Assembly: GCF_014645655.1 (NCBI RefSeq)
Contig: NZ_BMMD01000002.1
Span: 1-64,000 of the forward strand
Direction of reading: 5' to 3'
From: Agromyces bauzanensis
Lineage (GTDB): Bacteria; Actinomycetota; Actinomycetes; Actinomycetales; Microbacteriaceae
DNA length: 64,000 nt
Position numbers and translations under genes: made by a program. How positions within the stretch are numbered: the stretch's first letter is position 1; each line of letters starts with the position of its first letter. Shown here one piece after another: positions 35,233-42,879 of this stretch. The notes beneath the pieces are model-generated. The model was not told the DNA's origin. It saw only the letters and a program-made list of their open reading frames with translations, and searched no databases.

Positions 35233-35895
35233 CTACTGCCAGCCGGGAGCCACGAGACCCGACTCGTAGGCGACCACCACGAGGTGCACCCGGTCGCGCG
35301 CGTGCAGCTTCGACATGATGCGCGACACGTGCGTCTTCGCCGTGAGTGGGCTCAGCACGAGGCTCGCCGCGATCTCGTCGTTCGTGAGCCCCTGACCGAC
35401 GAGGCGCAGCACCTCGCGCTCGCGCTCGGTGAGCGCCGCGAGCCGCTCCTCGTCGGGCGCGTCGCGGAGGCCGACGGCCATGCGCTCGAGCAGGCGCTTC
35501 GTCACGCCCGGCGAGAGCAGCGCCTCGCCGTCCGCCACCACCCGCACGGCGCGGATGAGGTCCTCGGGCTCCGTGTCCTTCACGAGGAACCCGCTCGCGC
35601 CGGCACGCACCGCCCGGGCGACGTACTCGTCGAGCTCGAAGGTGGTCACGATCACGACGCGGACGCCCGCGAGGGCCGGGTCGGCGGCGATCTGCTCGGT
35701 GGCCCACAGCCCGTCACCGCCCGGCATCCGGATGTCCATGAGCACCACGTCGACGGGCTGCGAGCGCACGATCGCAACAAGCTCCTCGCCCGTCGACGCC
35801 TCCCCGACGACCTCGACGTCGTCCTCGGCCTGCAGCAGCGCCCGGAATCCGGCGCGCACAAGGACCTGGTCGTCGGCCAGTGCGACCCTGATCAT
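35233..35895 (-). CDS. NarL/LuxR-family response regulator
   Basis: The 220-residue protein has a receiver domain with Asp8-Asp9, the phosphorylation site Asp54 (VVLMDIRMPGGDG) and Lys near residue 105 (SGFLVKDTEP). The LuxR-type HTH is LTEREREVLRLVGQGLTN followed by SPLTAKTHVSRIMSKL. The start at ATG 35895 overlaps the kinase stop (ATGA) and follows GGGGGG. An in-frame ATG 15 bases upstream is less likely. It is the partner of the kinase just upstream; target genes are unknown. Confidence 0.94.
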   Translation of the reverse strand: MIRVALADDQVLVRAGFRALLQAEDDVEVVGEASTGEELVAIVRSQPVDVVLMDIRMPGGDGLWATEQIAADPALAGVRVVIVTTFELDEYVARAVRAGASGFLVKDTEPEDLIRAVRVVADGEALLSPGVTKRLLERMAVGLRDAPDEERLAALTEREREVLRLVGQGLTNDEIAASLVLSPLTAKTHVSRIMSKLHARDRVHLVVVAYESGLVAPGWQ

Positions 35896-37064
35896 GCCGT
35901 TGCCCCCCATGGAAGGCGTGCGGTCACGCGCGTGCCGCCGCGGGGCGACGGCGAGATCTCGACGGAGCCGCCGAGGAGCGCCGCGCGTTCACGCATGCCG
36001 AGGATGCCGGTGCCCTCCTCGACACCCCGGGCGCCCCGGCCGTCGTCGTCGACGGTGACGAGCAGCTCGTCGTCGAGCCGCTCGAGGGCCACCACCGCGT
36101 GCGTGGCGTGCGCGTGCCGCACGACGTTCGTGAGCGCCTCCTGCACGATGCGGTACGCCGCGAACTGCACGGCGCGGCCGGGCGGCTCGGCGAGTCGGTC
36201 GACCAGCCCGGCCTCGAAGCCGGGCGAGCGCACCCCGTCGAGCAGGCGCGGCAGCTCGGCGAGCTCGGCCTGCGGTGCGAGCGGCGGGTCGCCCTCGCTC
36301 CGGATGACCCCGAGGACGCTCCGCACCTCCTCCAGGGCCGTTTTCGAGGTCTCCTTGATGCTGCCGAGCGCGGTGCGGGCCTGCTCGGGGTCCCGGTCCA
36401 TGAGGTGCAGCCCGACGCTGGCCTGCACGTTGATCTGCGACAGCGCGTGACCGATGACGTCGTGCAGCTCGCGGGCGATGCGCACACGCTCGCGTTCCTC
36501 GGCGGAACGCCTGCGCCGGAGCACCTCGGCGCGCAGCGCGTCCGCCCGGTCGCGGCGCACGCGCACGAGCGCCCCGACGCCGAAGCACGCGGCAAGCCCC
36601 AGCGTCACCAGTGCGATGCGGAACGGATGCCACGCCAGCCCGATCATCGCACCGAGCACGACCGCGGCGACCCAGGCGACGACCACCGACACCACCGCCC
36701 AGACGAGCGCGCGGCGCGCGACCGCGAGCACGATCGCGAAGGCGAGGGCCAGGTACGGTGGCCCGTCGCCGGGGGCGAGCAGGAGGTCTGCGAGCGCCGC
36801 GGCGGCGATCACCGTGACGGTGGGTCCCGGATACCGGCGCGAGGCGAGCAGGGCGAGCGGGCCGAACGCGGCGAGCGCGATGTGGGCCAGCCCCTCCGCG
36901 ACGCCGGGCCGCTGCCAGAACACGACGCCCACCGCGGCGGGCACCTGCACGAGGAAGCTGATCACGACCGGAATCCACAGCACGGCGCCGCGCGGCGGGC
37001 GGAAGTGGTCGGGTCGTCCGTCCCACGATGGATGCCAGGGCGGGCGACCGTCGGTGACGGGCAT
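35892..37064 (-). CDS. Sensor histidine kinase (HisKA_3 type)
   Basis: The 390-residue NarL-system kinase has about five or six membrane helices (residues 30-170) without a large extracellular domain. It therefore probably senses a membrane signal. The phospho-acceptor His201 lies in RIARELHDVIGHALSQ, and the HATPase part carries IVQEALTNVVRHAHAT, DDGRG and GTGILGMRERAALLGG. The start at ATG 37064 is favoured because TACGAT lies six bases upstream, as in leaderless actinobacterial genes; a GTG at 37118 would add 18 residues. A 16-bp perfect palindrome lies upstream. The architecture resembles DesK/LiaS-like kinases. Confidence 0.92.
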   Translation of the reverse strand: MPVTDGRPPWHPSWDGRPDHFRPPRGAVLWIPVVISFLVQVPAAVGVVFWQRPGVAEGLAHIALAAFGPLALLASRRYPGPTVTVIAAAALADLLLAPGDGPPYLALAFAIVLAVARRALVWAVVSVVVAWVAAVVLGAMIGLAWHPFRIALVTLGLAACFGVGALVRVRRDRADALRAEVLRRRRSAEERERVRIARELHDVIGHALSQINVQASVGLHLMDRDPEQARTALGSIKETSKTALEEVRSVLGVIRSEGDPPLAPQAELAELPRLLDGVRSPGFEAGLVDRLAEPPGRAVQFAAYRIVQEALTNVVRHAHATHAVVALERLDDELLVTVDDDGRGARGVEEGTGILGMRERAALLGGSVEISPSPRGGTRVTARLPWGATA

Positions 37065-37070
37065 TCCCCG

Positions 37071-37098
37071 ATCGTATCGCCGCGGCATCCGCGTGGAA
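37071..37098 (-). promoter_or_regulatory. Putative leaderless promoter of the kinase gene
   Basis: On the minus strand TTCCAC (37098-37093) and TACGAT (37076-37071) are 16 bases apart, with the ATG (37064) six bases after the -10. Transcription would start at or next to the start codon. Confidence 0.4.
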
Positions 37099-37122
37099 TC
37101 TGCCCGTCGGACACTCACGTTC

Positions 37123-37138
37123 TACTCCCGCGGGAGTA
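37123..37138. promoter_or_regulatory. Perfect 16-bp palindrome upstream of the two-component genes
   Basis: TACTCCCG followed by its complement CGGGAGTA, flanked by GTTC and CGAAC, lies between the rseP stop (37147) and the kinase gene. It is 24 bases upstream of the putative -35, a usual place for activation by a NarL-type regulator (autoregulation). A short rseP terminator is an alternative. Confidence 0.45.
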
Positions 37139-37146
37139 CGAACGGG

Positions 37147-38472
37147 TCAGAACAGCTGCACCGGCTTCACGAGGTCGGCGTAGATGAGGAGCGCGCTCAT
37201 GGCGCCGAGCACGACCACCACGGCGAGCGTCAGCGGCATGAGCCTCGCGAGGTCGACGGGGCCGGGGTCGGGGCGCCGGAACAGCTTCGCGAAGCCGCGT
37301 CGGATGGCCTCCCACAGGGCGCCGGCGATGTGGCCGCCGTCGAGCGGGAGCAGCGGGATGAGGTTGAAGACGAACAGGGCGATGTTCAGCGATGCGAGGA
37401 TGCCGACGAGCCCGGCGGCCTTCGAGGCGAGCGGGATCTCCTCGAGGCTCGCGATCTCGCCCGCCACCCGGCCGACGCCGACCACCGAGATGGGGCCGTT
37501 GGGGTCGCGCTCCCCCGGCCCGAATGCCGCCTCGGCGACGTCGACCATGCGCTGCGGCAGGTTCAGGATGATCCCGGCGACCCCGGTGATGTTCTCGCCG
37601 ACGGCCGGCAGCACGGCCGTGACCGGCTGGCGCACGGTCTCGGACGCGGGGCCGATGCCCACGAAGCCCGCCTGCTCGGTGACCGGCTCGCCCGCGGCAT
37701 CCGTCACCAGCTGGCCCCGGTCGTCGGTGACGTAGCGCTCGCTCAGCATGGGCGTGACGGTGAGCGTGAGCTGATCGCCGTCGCGCTCCACGACGAAGTC
37801 GAGCGACTCGCCCGGGTGGTCGCGGATGAAGGCCGTGGACTGCTCCCACGACTCGATGGCGGTCCCGTCGATCGACACGATGCGGTCGCCGGGCAGGATG
37901 CCGGCTTCTGCGCCGGGCGCGGCCGGGTCGCCCGTCTCGCAGGTCTGGCGGTCGCTCGTGGCGGGCAGCACGCACTCGTTGACGGTGGCGACCGTGGTGG
38001 ACAGCTGCGCCACGCCGAAGCCCATGAGCAGCACGGCGAAGAGCACCACAGCGAGCACGAGGTTCATGAACGGGCCGCCGAGCATGACGATGATGCGCTT
38101 CCACACCGGCAGGCGGTAGAACGCGCGATCCTCGTCTCCGGGGGTGATCGACTCGGCGCTCGAATCGCGGGCGTCCTGCACGAGTCCGCGGAAGAGGCTC
38201 GTGCTGCCGGCGCCGACCTGCTCGCCCTTCGCGGGCGGGAACATCCCGATCATCGAGATGTAGCCGCCGAGCGGGATCGCCTTGACGCCGTACTCGGTCT
38301 CCCCCTTGCGCCGCGACCACACCGTCGGGCCGAAGCCGATCATGTACTGCGTCACCTTGACGCGGAAGAGCTTTGCGGGCACCAGGTGCCCGATCTCGTG
38401 CAGGCCGATCGAGACGGCCAGGCCGGCCACGATGATGACGACGCCGACGATGAAGGCGAGCACGGAATCCAC
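37147..38472 (-). CDS. rseP: Site-2 intramembrane metalloprotease (RseP/Rip1 family)
   Basis: This 441-residue M50 zinc protease cleaves membrane-bound anti-sigma factors or other substrates within the membrane. The zinc motif is HEIGH (His25, Glu26, His29) in the first helix. The third ligand region is NLIPLLPLDGGH with Asp378, and a PDZ-like domain lies in between (AGILPGDRIVSIDGTAIESW). The MLGGPFMNLVLAVVLF stretch near residue 128 is family-typical. It follows dxr on the same strand as in most actinobacteria. The next gene should be ispG, but ispG lies 18 kb away. Confidence 0.95.
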   Translation of the reverse strand: MDSVLAFIVGVVIIVAGLAVSIGLHEIGHLVPAKLFRVKVTQYMIGFGPTVWSRRKGETEYGVKAIPLGGYISMIGMFPPAKGEQVGAGSTSLFRGLVQDARDSSAESITPGDEDRAFYRLPVWKRIIVMLGGPFMNLVLAVVLFAVLLMGFGVAQLSTTVATVNECVLPATSDRQTCETGDPAAPGAEAGILPGDRIVSIDGTAIESWEQSTAFIRDHPGESLDFVVERDGDQLTLTVTPMLSERYVTDDRGQLVTDAAGEPVTEQAGFVGIGPASETVRQPVTAVLPAVGENITGVAGIILNLPQRMVDVAEAAFGPGERDPNGPISVVGVGRVAGEIASLEEIPLASKAAGLVGILASLNIALFVFNLIPLLPLDGGHIAGALWEAIRRGFAKLFRRPDPGPVDLARLMPLTLAVVVVLGAMSALLIYADLVKPVQLF

Positions 38473-38549
38473 CCGACGAGCGTACTGCCGCGGGCTCTGC
38501 GGCGGCTGTCCTCCGGCTGTGAGTACGCTGCCGCGGGCCGGCGTATCCC

Positions 38550-38632
38550 GGTGGTCGAGTAGCCGCGAAGCGGCGTATCGAGATTCGGTGCCGTGGCCTC
38601 GGTACGGGCCTGGGGGCCCTACTCGACCACCG
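38550..38632. repeat. Two inverted copies of a hairpin repeat overlapping the dxr 3' end
   Basis: Copy 1 (38550-38584, plus) begins CGGTGGTCGAGTAG, has GCCGC/GCGGC arms, and ends TATCGAGA. Copy 2 (38595-38632) is the same element in reverse, with CCTCGGTACGGGCC and CTACTCGACCACCG. Copy 2 supplies the stop and last codons of dxr. The same element recurs at 42272-42307. The rest of the 146-base rseP-dxr spacer shows no gene. Confidence 0.8.
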
Positions 38633-39716
38633 AACGGCGGGCGATGCGCGCCTCGGCGGCGCGGCGTGCGGTGCGCTCCGCCTCGGCGAGCGACGCGACC
38701 GAGACCTCGTCGCCGGATGCCTCGTGCGCCTCGACCACGGCGCGCACGGTGTCGACGATGTCGGTGAAACCGATGCGTCCGTTATGGAACGCCGTGACGG
38801 CCTTCTCGTTCGCCGCGTTGAACACTGCGGGGTACTCGCCGCCTGCGCGGCCGACCTGCTTGGCGAGCGCGACCGCGGGGAACGCCGCCGTGTCGAGCGG
38901 TTCGAAGGTCCAGCTGGTGGCGGTCGTCCAGTCGAGCGGCTTCCCGGCGGCGGCCACGCGGTGCGGCCAGTCCAGGCCGAGCGAGATCGGCAGGCGCATG
39001 TCGGGCGGCGACGCCTGCGCGATGGTCGAGCCGTCGACGAACTCGACCATCGAGTGCACGATCGACTGAGGGTGCACGACGACGTCGATTCGGTCGTAGT
39101 CGACGTCGAAGAGCAGGTGGGCCTCGATGACCTCGAGGCCCTTGTTGACGAGCGTGGCCGAGTTGGTGGTGACGACGAGGCCCATGTCCCACGTGGGATG
39201 CGCGAGCGCGTCGGCGGGCGTGACGTCGACGAGGTCCTCGCGCCGGCGGCCGCGGAACGGTCCGCCCGAGGCGGTGAGCACCAGGCGCCGCACCTCGGCG
39301 CGCGTGCCGGCGCGAAGGGCCTGCGCGATCGCCGAGTGCTCGGAGTCGACCGGCACGATCTGGCCGGGCTGCGCGAGCCCGGTCACGAGGTCGCCGCCGA
39401 CGATGAGCGACTCCTTGTTGGCCAGGGCGAGCGTCATGCCGCGCTCGAGCGCGGCGAGCGTCGGCCCGAGCCCGACCGAGCCGGTGATGCCGTTGAGCAC
39501 CACGTCGGCGTCGACGTCGCGCACGAGCTGCACGGCCTCGTCGATGCCGACGGCCGTGTGATCCACCCCGAAATCCGCCGCCTGCTGCTCGAGCAACGCC
39601 CGGCTCGACCCGACGGCCAGGCCGACGACCTCGAAGCGGCCCGGGTTGGCGCGGATGACGTCGAGCGCCTGCGTGCCGATCGAACCGGATGAGCCGAGGA
39701 CGATGACGCTGCGCAC
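38619..39716 (-). CDS. dxr: 1-deoxy-D-xylulose 5-phosphate reductoisomerase
   Basis: Dxr converts DXP to MEP with NADPH, the second step of the MEP isoprenoid pathway. The 365-residue protein has the nucleotide motif VLGSSGSIG (6-14), [13 protein letters not shown], the metal-binding [18 protein letters not shown] and [19 protein letters not shown] and NAANEKAV follow in the C-terminal domain. It starts at GTG 39716. Its last residues (SVVE) and TAG stop are encoded by an intergenic repeat element. ispG of the same pathway is also in this window. Confidence 0.96.
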   Translation of the reverse strand: MRSVIVLGSSGSIGTQALDVIRANPGRFEVVGLAVGSSRALLEQQAADFGVDHTAVGIDEAVQLVRDVDADVVLNGITGSVGLGPTLAALERGMTLALANKESLIVGGDLVTGLAQPGQIVPVDSEHSAIAQALRAGTRAEVRRLVLTASGGPFRGRRREDLVDVTPADALAHPTWDMGLVVTTNSATLVNKGLEVIEAHLLFDVDYDRIDVVVHPQSIVHSMVEFVDGSTIAQASPPDMRLPISLGLDWPHRVAAAGKPLDWTTATSWTFEPLDTAAFPAVALAKQVGRAGGEYPAVFNAANEKAVTAFHNGRIGFTDIVDTVRAVVEAHEASGDEVSVASLAEAERTARRAAEARIARRSVVE

Positions 39717-39755
39717 CGTCCCACTGTACGGCCGCGGACCGACGCGGCGTTCGGG

Positions 39756-40403
39756 TCAGGCGATGACGGCGACGGATGCCGCGCGATTGCCCGGGACCGG
39801 GATGTCGTGGAACTCGACCCGGCTCCACACCGACCCGAACTCGGGAACGCTGCGCAGGATGCGGCCGACGCCGCCGTCCCGCCCCGGGATCGTGAGGGCG
39901 AGCCGCGACGGCTCGATGAAGTCCGTGTGGCCGATCGCGCGCAGGAACGCCGTCTTGCGGGCCCACAGCGTGGCGCGAACGAGCGGACGCCGAGCCGTAT
40001 CGAGCTCGTCGAGCGCGAGCCGCTCCTCGGCGTGGAACGCCGCCTCGTCGATGGCCTCGCCCGCATCGAGCGTCGCGGACTCCATGCCGATGCCGAGCGG
40101 ATGCCGCGTGGCCGCGGCCGCGACGACGGCGTCTCCGCACACCGCAACGTCGGCGTACCAGGGTGCGCCCGAGGGCGTGAGCGGATAGGCGACCGCGACG
40201 CGGCCGTGCCGGGCGCCGCACGTCGCGCAGGCATGCTCGAGCTCGACGTCCTCGGCGGGAACGCCGGACGAGTTCGCGATGAGCCCGCGAAGCGCCGAGT
40301 CCGCGGACGGCGGTCGGCGGGACCCGGCGAAGACGAGGACCCGCACGCCGGTCTCCTCGAGCTCGACCAGCTCGCCCTCCGTCGTGACGTCCATGTCACC
40401 CAT
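39756..40403 (-). CDS. 4'-phosphopantetheinyl transferase-like protein with altered metal site
   Basis: This 215-residue protein follows the Sfp-type layout: N-terminal half with HACATCGARHGR near 57-68, then LGIGMES (103-109) and WARKTAFLRAIGH (147-159). In Sfp the corresponding motifs are GIDIE and WxxKE, which provide the three Mg ligands. Here the Asp is Gly106, Glu108 is kept, and the third Glu is Thr151. Transferase activity on acyl carriers is therefore doubtful. It is monocistronic, divergent from plsC. ATG 40394 is an alternative start. It may be a pseudo-enzyme or an early pseudogene. Confidence 0.7.
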   Translation of the reverse strand: MGDMDVTTEGELVELEETGVRVLVFAGSRRPPSADSALRGLIANSSGVPAEDVELEHACATCGARHGRVAVAYPLTPSGAPWYADVAVCGDAVVAAAATRHPLGIGMESATLDAGEAIDEAAFHAEERLALDELDTARRPLVRATLWARKTAFLRAIGHTDFIEPSRLALTIPGRDGGVGRILRSVPEFGSVWSRVEFHDIPVPGNRAASVAVIA

Positions 40404-40490
40404 TCTCGCGCATCCGGCCCGGCTGCGCCCGGCCCACGGTACCGGCGGCGCAATATTCCGATCTCGGCATACCACGCCGCTTATGGTCGG

Positions 40491-41255
40491 ATGGTGAGCG
40501 AGATCGAAGCCGACGCCGTTCCGGCGCCCGTCGCGCGGCAGGGTCCGCTGTACCGCATCGTCCGCGGCATCCTGCGTCCACTCGTGCTGGTCCTGTACCG
40601 CCCGACGATCACCGGAGCCGAGCAGGTGCCGAAGCACGGTCCGGTCATCCTCGCGAGCAACCACCTGTCGTTCGTCGACAGCATCGTCATCCCGCTCGCG
40701 TCGCCGCGGCCCGTGCAGTTCCTCGCCAAGTCGCACTACTTCACGGGCACGGGCGTCACGGGATGGGTCTCCCGCACGTTCTTCACCGCCATCGGCGCCG
40801 TGAGCGTCGAGCGCGGGGCCGGCGCGCAGGCGCAGGAGGCGCTCGACCAGGGCCGGCGCATCCTCGAGGCGGGCGCCGCGTTCGCGCTCTATCCCGAGGG
40901 CACGCGCTCCGTCGACGGCCGGCTGTACCGCGGGCGCACGGGCGTCGCGTGGCTCGCGCTCGAGACGGGGGCGACGGTCGTGCCGGTGGGCCTCGTCGGC
41001 ACGGAGGAGATCCAGCCCGTCGGCGCGAGATTCCCGCGCATCCGCCCCGTCACGGTGCGGTTCGGCGCGCCGCTCGACCTGAGCCGGCACGGCGCGCCCT
41101 CCTCGGGGCGGGCTCGTCGCGCCGCGACCGACGAGGTCATGGGCGCCATCCACGCGCTCACCGGCCAGGAACTCGCCGGTCGGTACAACGAGGCGCCGCC
41201 CACGGGGACGCTGGCGAAGATCGCCGACCGCGTCGTTCCCCGCGAGAGGGTCTGA
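40491..41255 (+). CDS. 1-acyl-sn-glycerol-3-phosphate acyltransferase (PlsC family)
   Basis: The 254-residue PlsC-family acyltransferase makes phosphatidic acid from lysophosphatidic acid. The catalytic NHLSFVD motif has His58 and Asp63. ALYPEGTRS (Glu136) binds the glycerol phosphate, and GATVVPVGLVGTEEI is the later motif. The ATG at 40491 was chosen; a GTG at 40494 lies six bases after a TATGGT -10 and could be a leaderless start. It is divergent from the transferase-like gene across a 87-base spacer. Confidence 0.9.
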   Translation: MVSEIEADAVPAPVARQGPLYRIVRGILRPLVLVLYRPTITGAEQVPKHGPVILASNHLSFVDSIVIPLASPRPVQFLAKSHYFTGTGVTGWVSRTFFTAIGAVSVERGAGAQAQEALDQGRRILEAGAAFALYPEGTRSVDGRLYRGRTGVAWLALETGATVVPVGLVGTEEIQPVGARFPRIRPVTVRFGAPLDLSRHGAPSSGRARRAATDEVMGAIHALTGQELAGRYNEAPPTGTLAKIADRVVPRERV

Positions 41256-41301
41256 CCCGATTCCCAGCCTGCCCCCGCGTTCGCCCGGTATCGTCGGCTC
41301 G

Positions 41302-42213
41302 ATGAGCATCGCCGATGTCGCCGCCCGCGGCATCGCGGTCGCGCTCGTGGCCGTCTCGCTCGCCTCGTGCGCCACACCAGGCGATGCCGCGCCCGCGCCG
41401 GCGCCGGAGGTCACCAGGTCGACGCTGCCCGAGCCGCCCGCATCGGCGTTCGACCCCGGCCACATCGTGAGCGACGACGCCTTCTACGACAGCGGCGCGA
41501 TGACCGAGGAGGAGATCCAGGCCTTCTTCGAGTCCGTGCCCTGCCGCGCCGACGAAGGCGTGCGCTGCCTCGCCGACTTCACGCAGTCGACCACGACCCA
41601 GCCCGCCGTGGGGGGTACCCATTGCACCGAGTACCGCGGTGGCATCCGGGAGCGCGCGAGCCGCATCGTCGCCAAGGTCGCGGACACCTGCGGCGTGAGC
41701 CCGCGCACGCTGCTCGTGCTGCTGCAGAAGGAGCAGTCCCTGTTGACCCGCCCGACGCAGTACGGCTACGAACGCGCGACGGGCTACGGATGCCCCGACA
41801 CCGCCGACTGCGACGCGAAGTACTTCGGCTTCTTCAACCAGATCTACAACGCCGCGTGGCAGTTCCGCCAGTACACCGAGGAGCCCGACCGTAGGTTCCG
41901 CGTCGGCACCGTCGAGGTCGGCTACCACCCCGACGCCGCGTGCGGGGCCTCGCCCGTCGAGATCCGCAACCAGGCCACCGCGAACCTCTACAACTACACG
42001 CCATACCAGCCGAGCGAGGCGACGCTCGCCGACCCCGATACGGGCGACGCGTGCTCGGCGTTCGGGAACCTGAACTTCTGGCGCATCTGGCACCGCTGGT
42101 TCGGCGACCCCCAGGCGGAGCGACTGCCGTCGTTCTTCCCGCCGTGCTCGCGACTCGTGGGCGGTCACACCTGTCCGGCACAGCCCACGCTCCCGGCCGC
42201 CGCCCTGCCCTGA
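41302..42213 (+). CDS. Secreted lysozyme-like lipoprotein of unknown function
   Basis: The 303-residue lipoprotein has the lipobox LASC (Cys23) and a Pro-rich spacer. A Cys-rich domain follows, known from many actinobacterial exported proteins: HIVSDDAFYDSGAMTEEEIQ, LLVLLQKEQSLLT, ATGYGCPDTADCDAKYFGFF, IRNQATANLYNYTPYQP and FWRIWHRWFG. The KEQSL helix and the fold resemble lysozyme/transglycosylase domains, so peptidoglycan is a possible substrate (inference). The last codon and TGA lie in the first unit of a 16-bp tandem repeat. Confidence 0.8.
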   Translation: MSIADVAARGIAVALVAVSLASCATPGDAAPAPAPEVTRSTLPEPPASAFDPGHIVSDDAFYDSGAMTEEEIQAFFESVPCRADEGVRCLADFTQSTTTQPAVGGTHCTEYRGGIRERASRIVAKVADTCGVSPRTLLVLLQKEQSLLTRPTQYGYERATGYGCPDTADCDAKYFGFFNQIYNAAWQFRQYTEEPDRRFRVGTVEVGYHPDAACGASPVEIRNQATANLYNYTPYQPSEATLADPDTGDACSAFGNLNFWRIWHRWFGDPQAERLPSFFPPCSRLVGGHTCPAQPTLPAAALP

Positions 42214-42271
42214 CATCGGCCCGCCCTGACATCGGCCCGCCCTGACGTCGGCCTGCCCTGACGTCGGCCCG
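42208..42271. repeat. Four-unit 16-bp tandem repeat
   Basis: Four consecutive units: CCCTGACATCGGCCCG twice, CCCTGACGTCGGCCTG, CCCTGACGTCGGCCCG. The TGA in unit 1 is the stop codon of the lysozyme-like gene. The array runs directly into the hairpin repeat at 42272. Confidence 0.9.
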
Positions 42272-42307
42272 GCCTCGATGCGCCGCTGCGCGGCTACTCG
42301 ACCACCG
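42272..42307. repeat. Hairpin repeat overlapping the osmC 3' end
   Basis: This is the same element as at 38550-38632: CCTCGATGCG, a GCCGC/GCGGC stem and CTACTCGACCACCG. It supplies the TAG stop and final Val-Val-Glu codons of the OsmC gene on the minus strand. Confidence 0.8.
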
Positions 42308-42785
42308 GGGCGTCGGCGACGACGACGGTCGGCTCATGGTGCACCGGGAAGTCGACGGATGCCGCGATGAAGCACTTCTCGGACGCCTCGGCGTGGATCT
42401 CGCACGCGACGTCGAGCATCGAGGCATCCGCCACCTCGACACGCGGACGCAGCACGACCTCGGTGAAGGCTCCTCCGCCGCGGCCGTCCTCGACCATCGT
42501 GCCCGTCGGGGCATCCGTGTAGCCGCGCACGACGACCCCATGCCGGGTCGCGACGTGCAGGTACGAGAGCATGTGGCACTCGCTGAGGGCCGCGAGGAGC
42601 AGCTCCTCGGGGTTCCAGCGCTCGCGGTCGCCGTGGAACACCCGGTCGCTCGACCCGGCGATGTCGTGCAGCTTGCCGGCGGCACGCACGACGTGCGCCC
42701 GACTGTAGGCACGGTAGTTCGAGGTGCCCTCGCCGCGATCGCCCTGCCACTCGACCTCGAGCGTGTAGTGGTGCGTTCCGAGCAT
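42294..42785 (-). CDS. OsmC-family peroxiredoxin-like protein
   Basis: This 163-residue OsmC/Ohr-type protein reduces organic hydroperoxides with a Cys pair. Cys70 lies in WNPEELLLAALSECHML, the family hallmark, and Cys138 lies in ASEKCFIAASVDFPV. Its start is ATG 42785. Its C-terminal VVE and stop come from an intergenic repeat. It is divergent from gabT. Members of this subgroup are often annotated only as OsmC family protein, with unknown peroxide preference. Confidence 0.9.
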   Translation of the reverse strand: MLGTHHYTLEVEWQGDRGEGTSNYRAYSRAHVVRAAGKLHDIAGSSDRVFHGDRERWNPEELLLAALSECHMLSYLHVATRHGVVVRGYTDAPTGTMVEDGRGGGAFTEVVLRPRVEVADASMLDVACEIHAEASEKCFIAASVDFPVHHEPTVVVADAPVVE

Positions 42786-42879
42786 CCCTCATCCTTCCGA
42801 CCGGGTACCGTCCCGTCCTCGATTGTGCACCCGCACGGCCACGGCGGCGTGCGCCGTCGGCGATAGGCTTGGGAGCATC

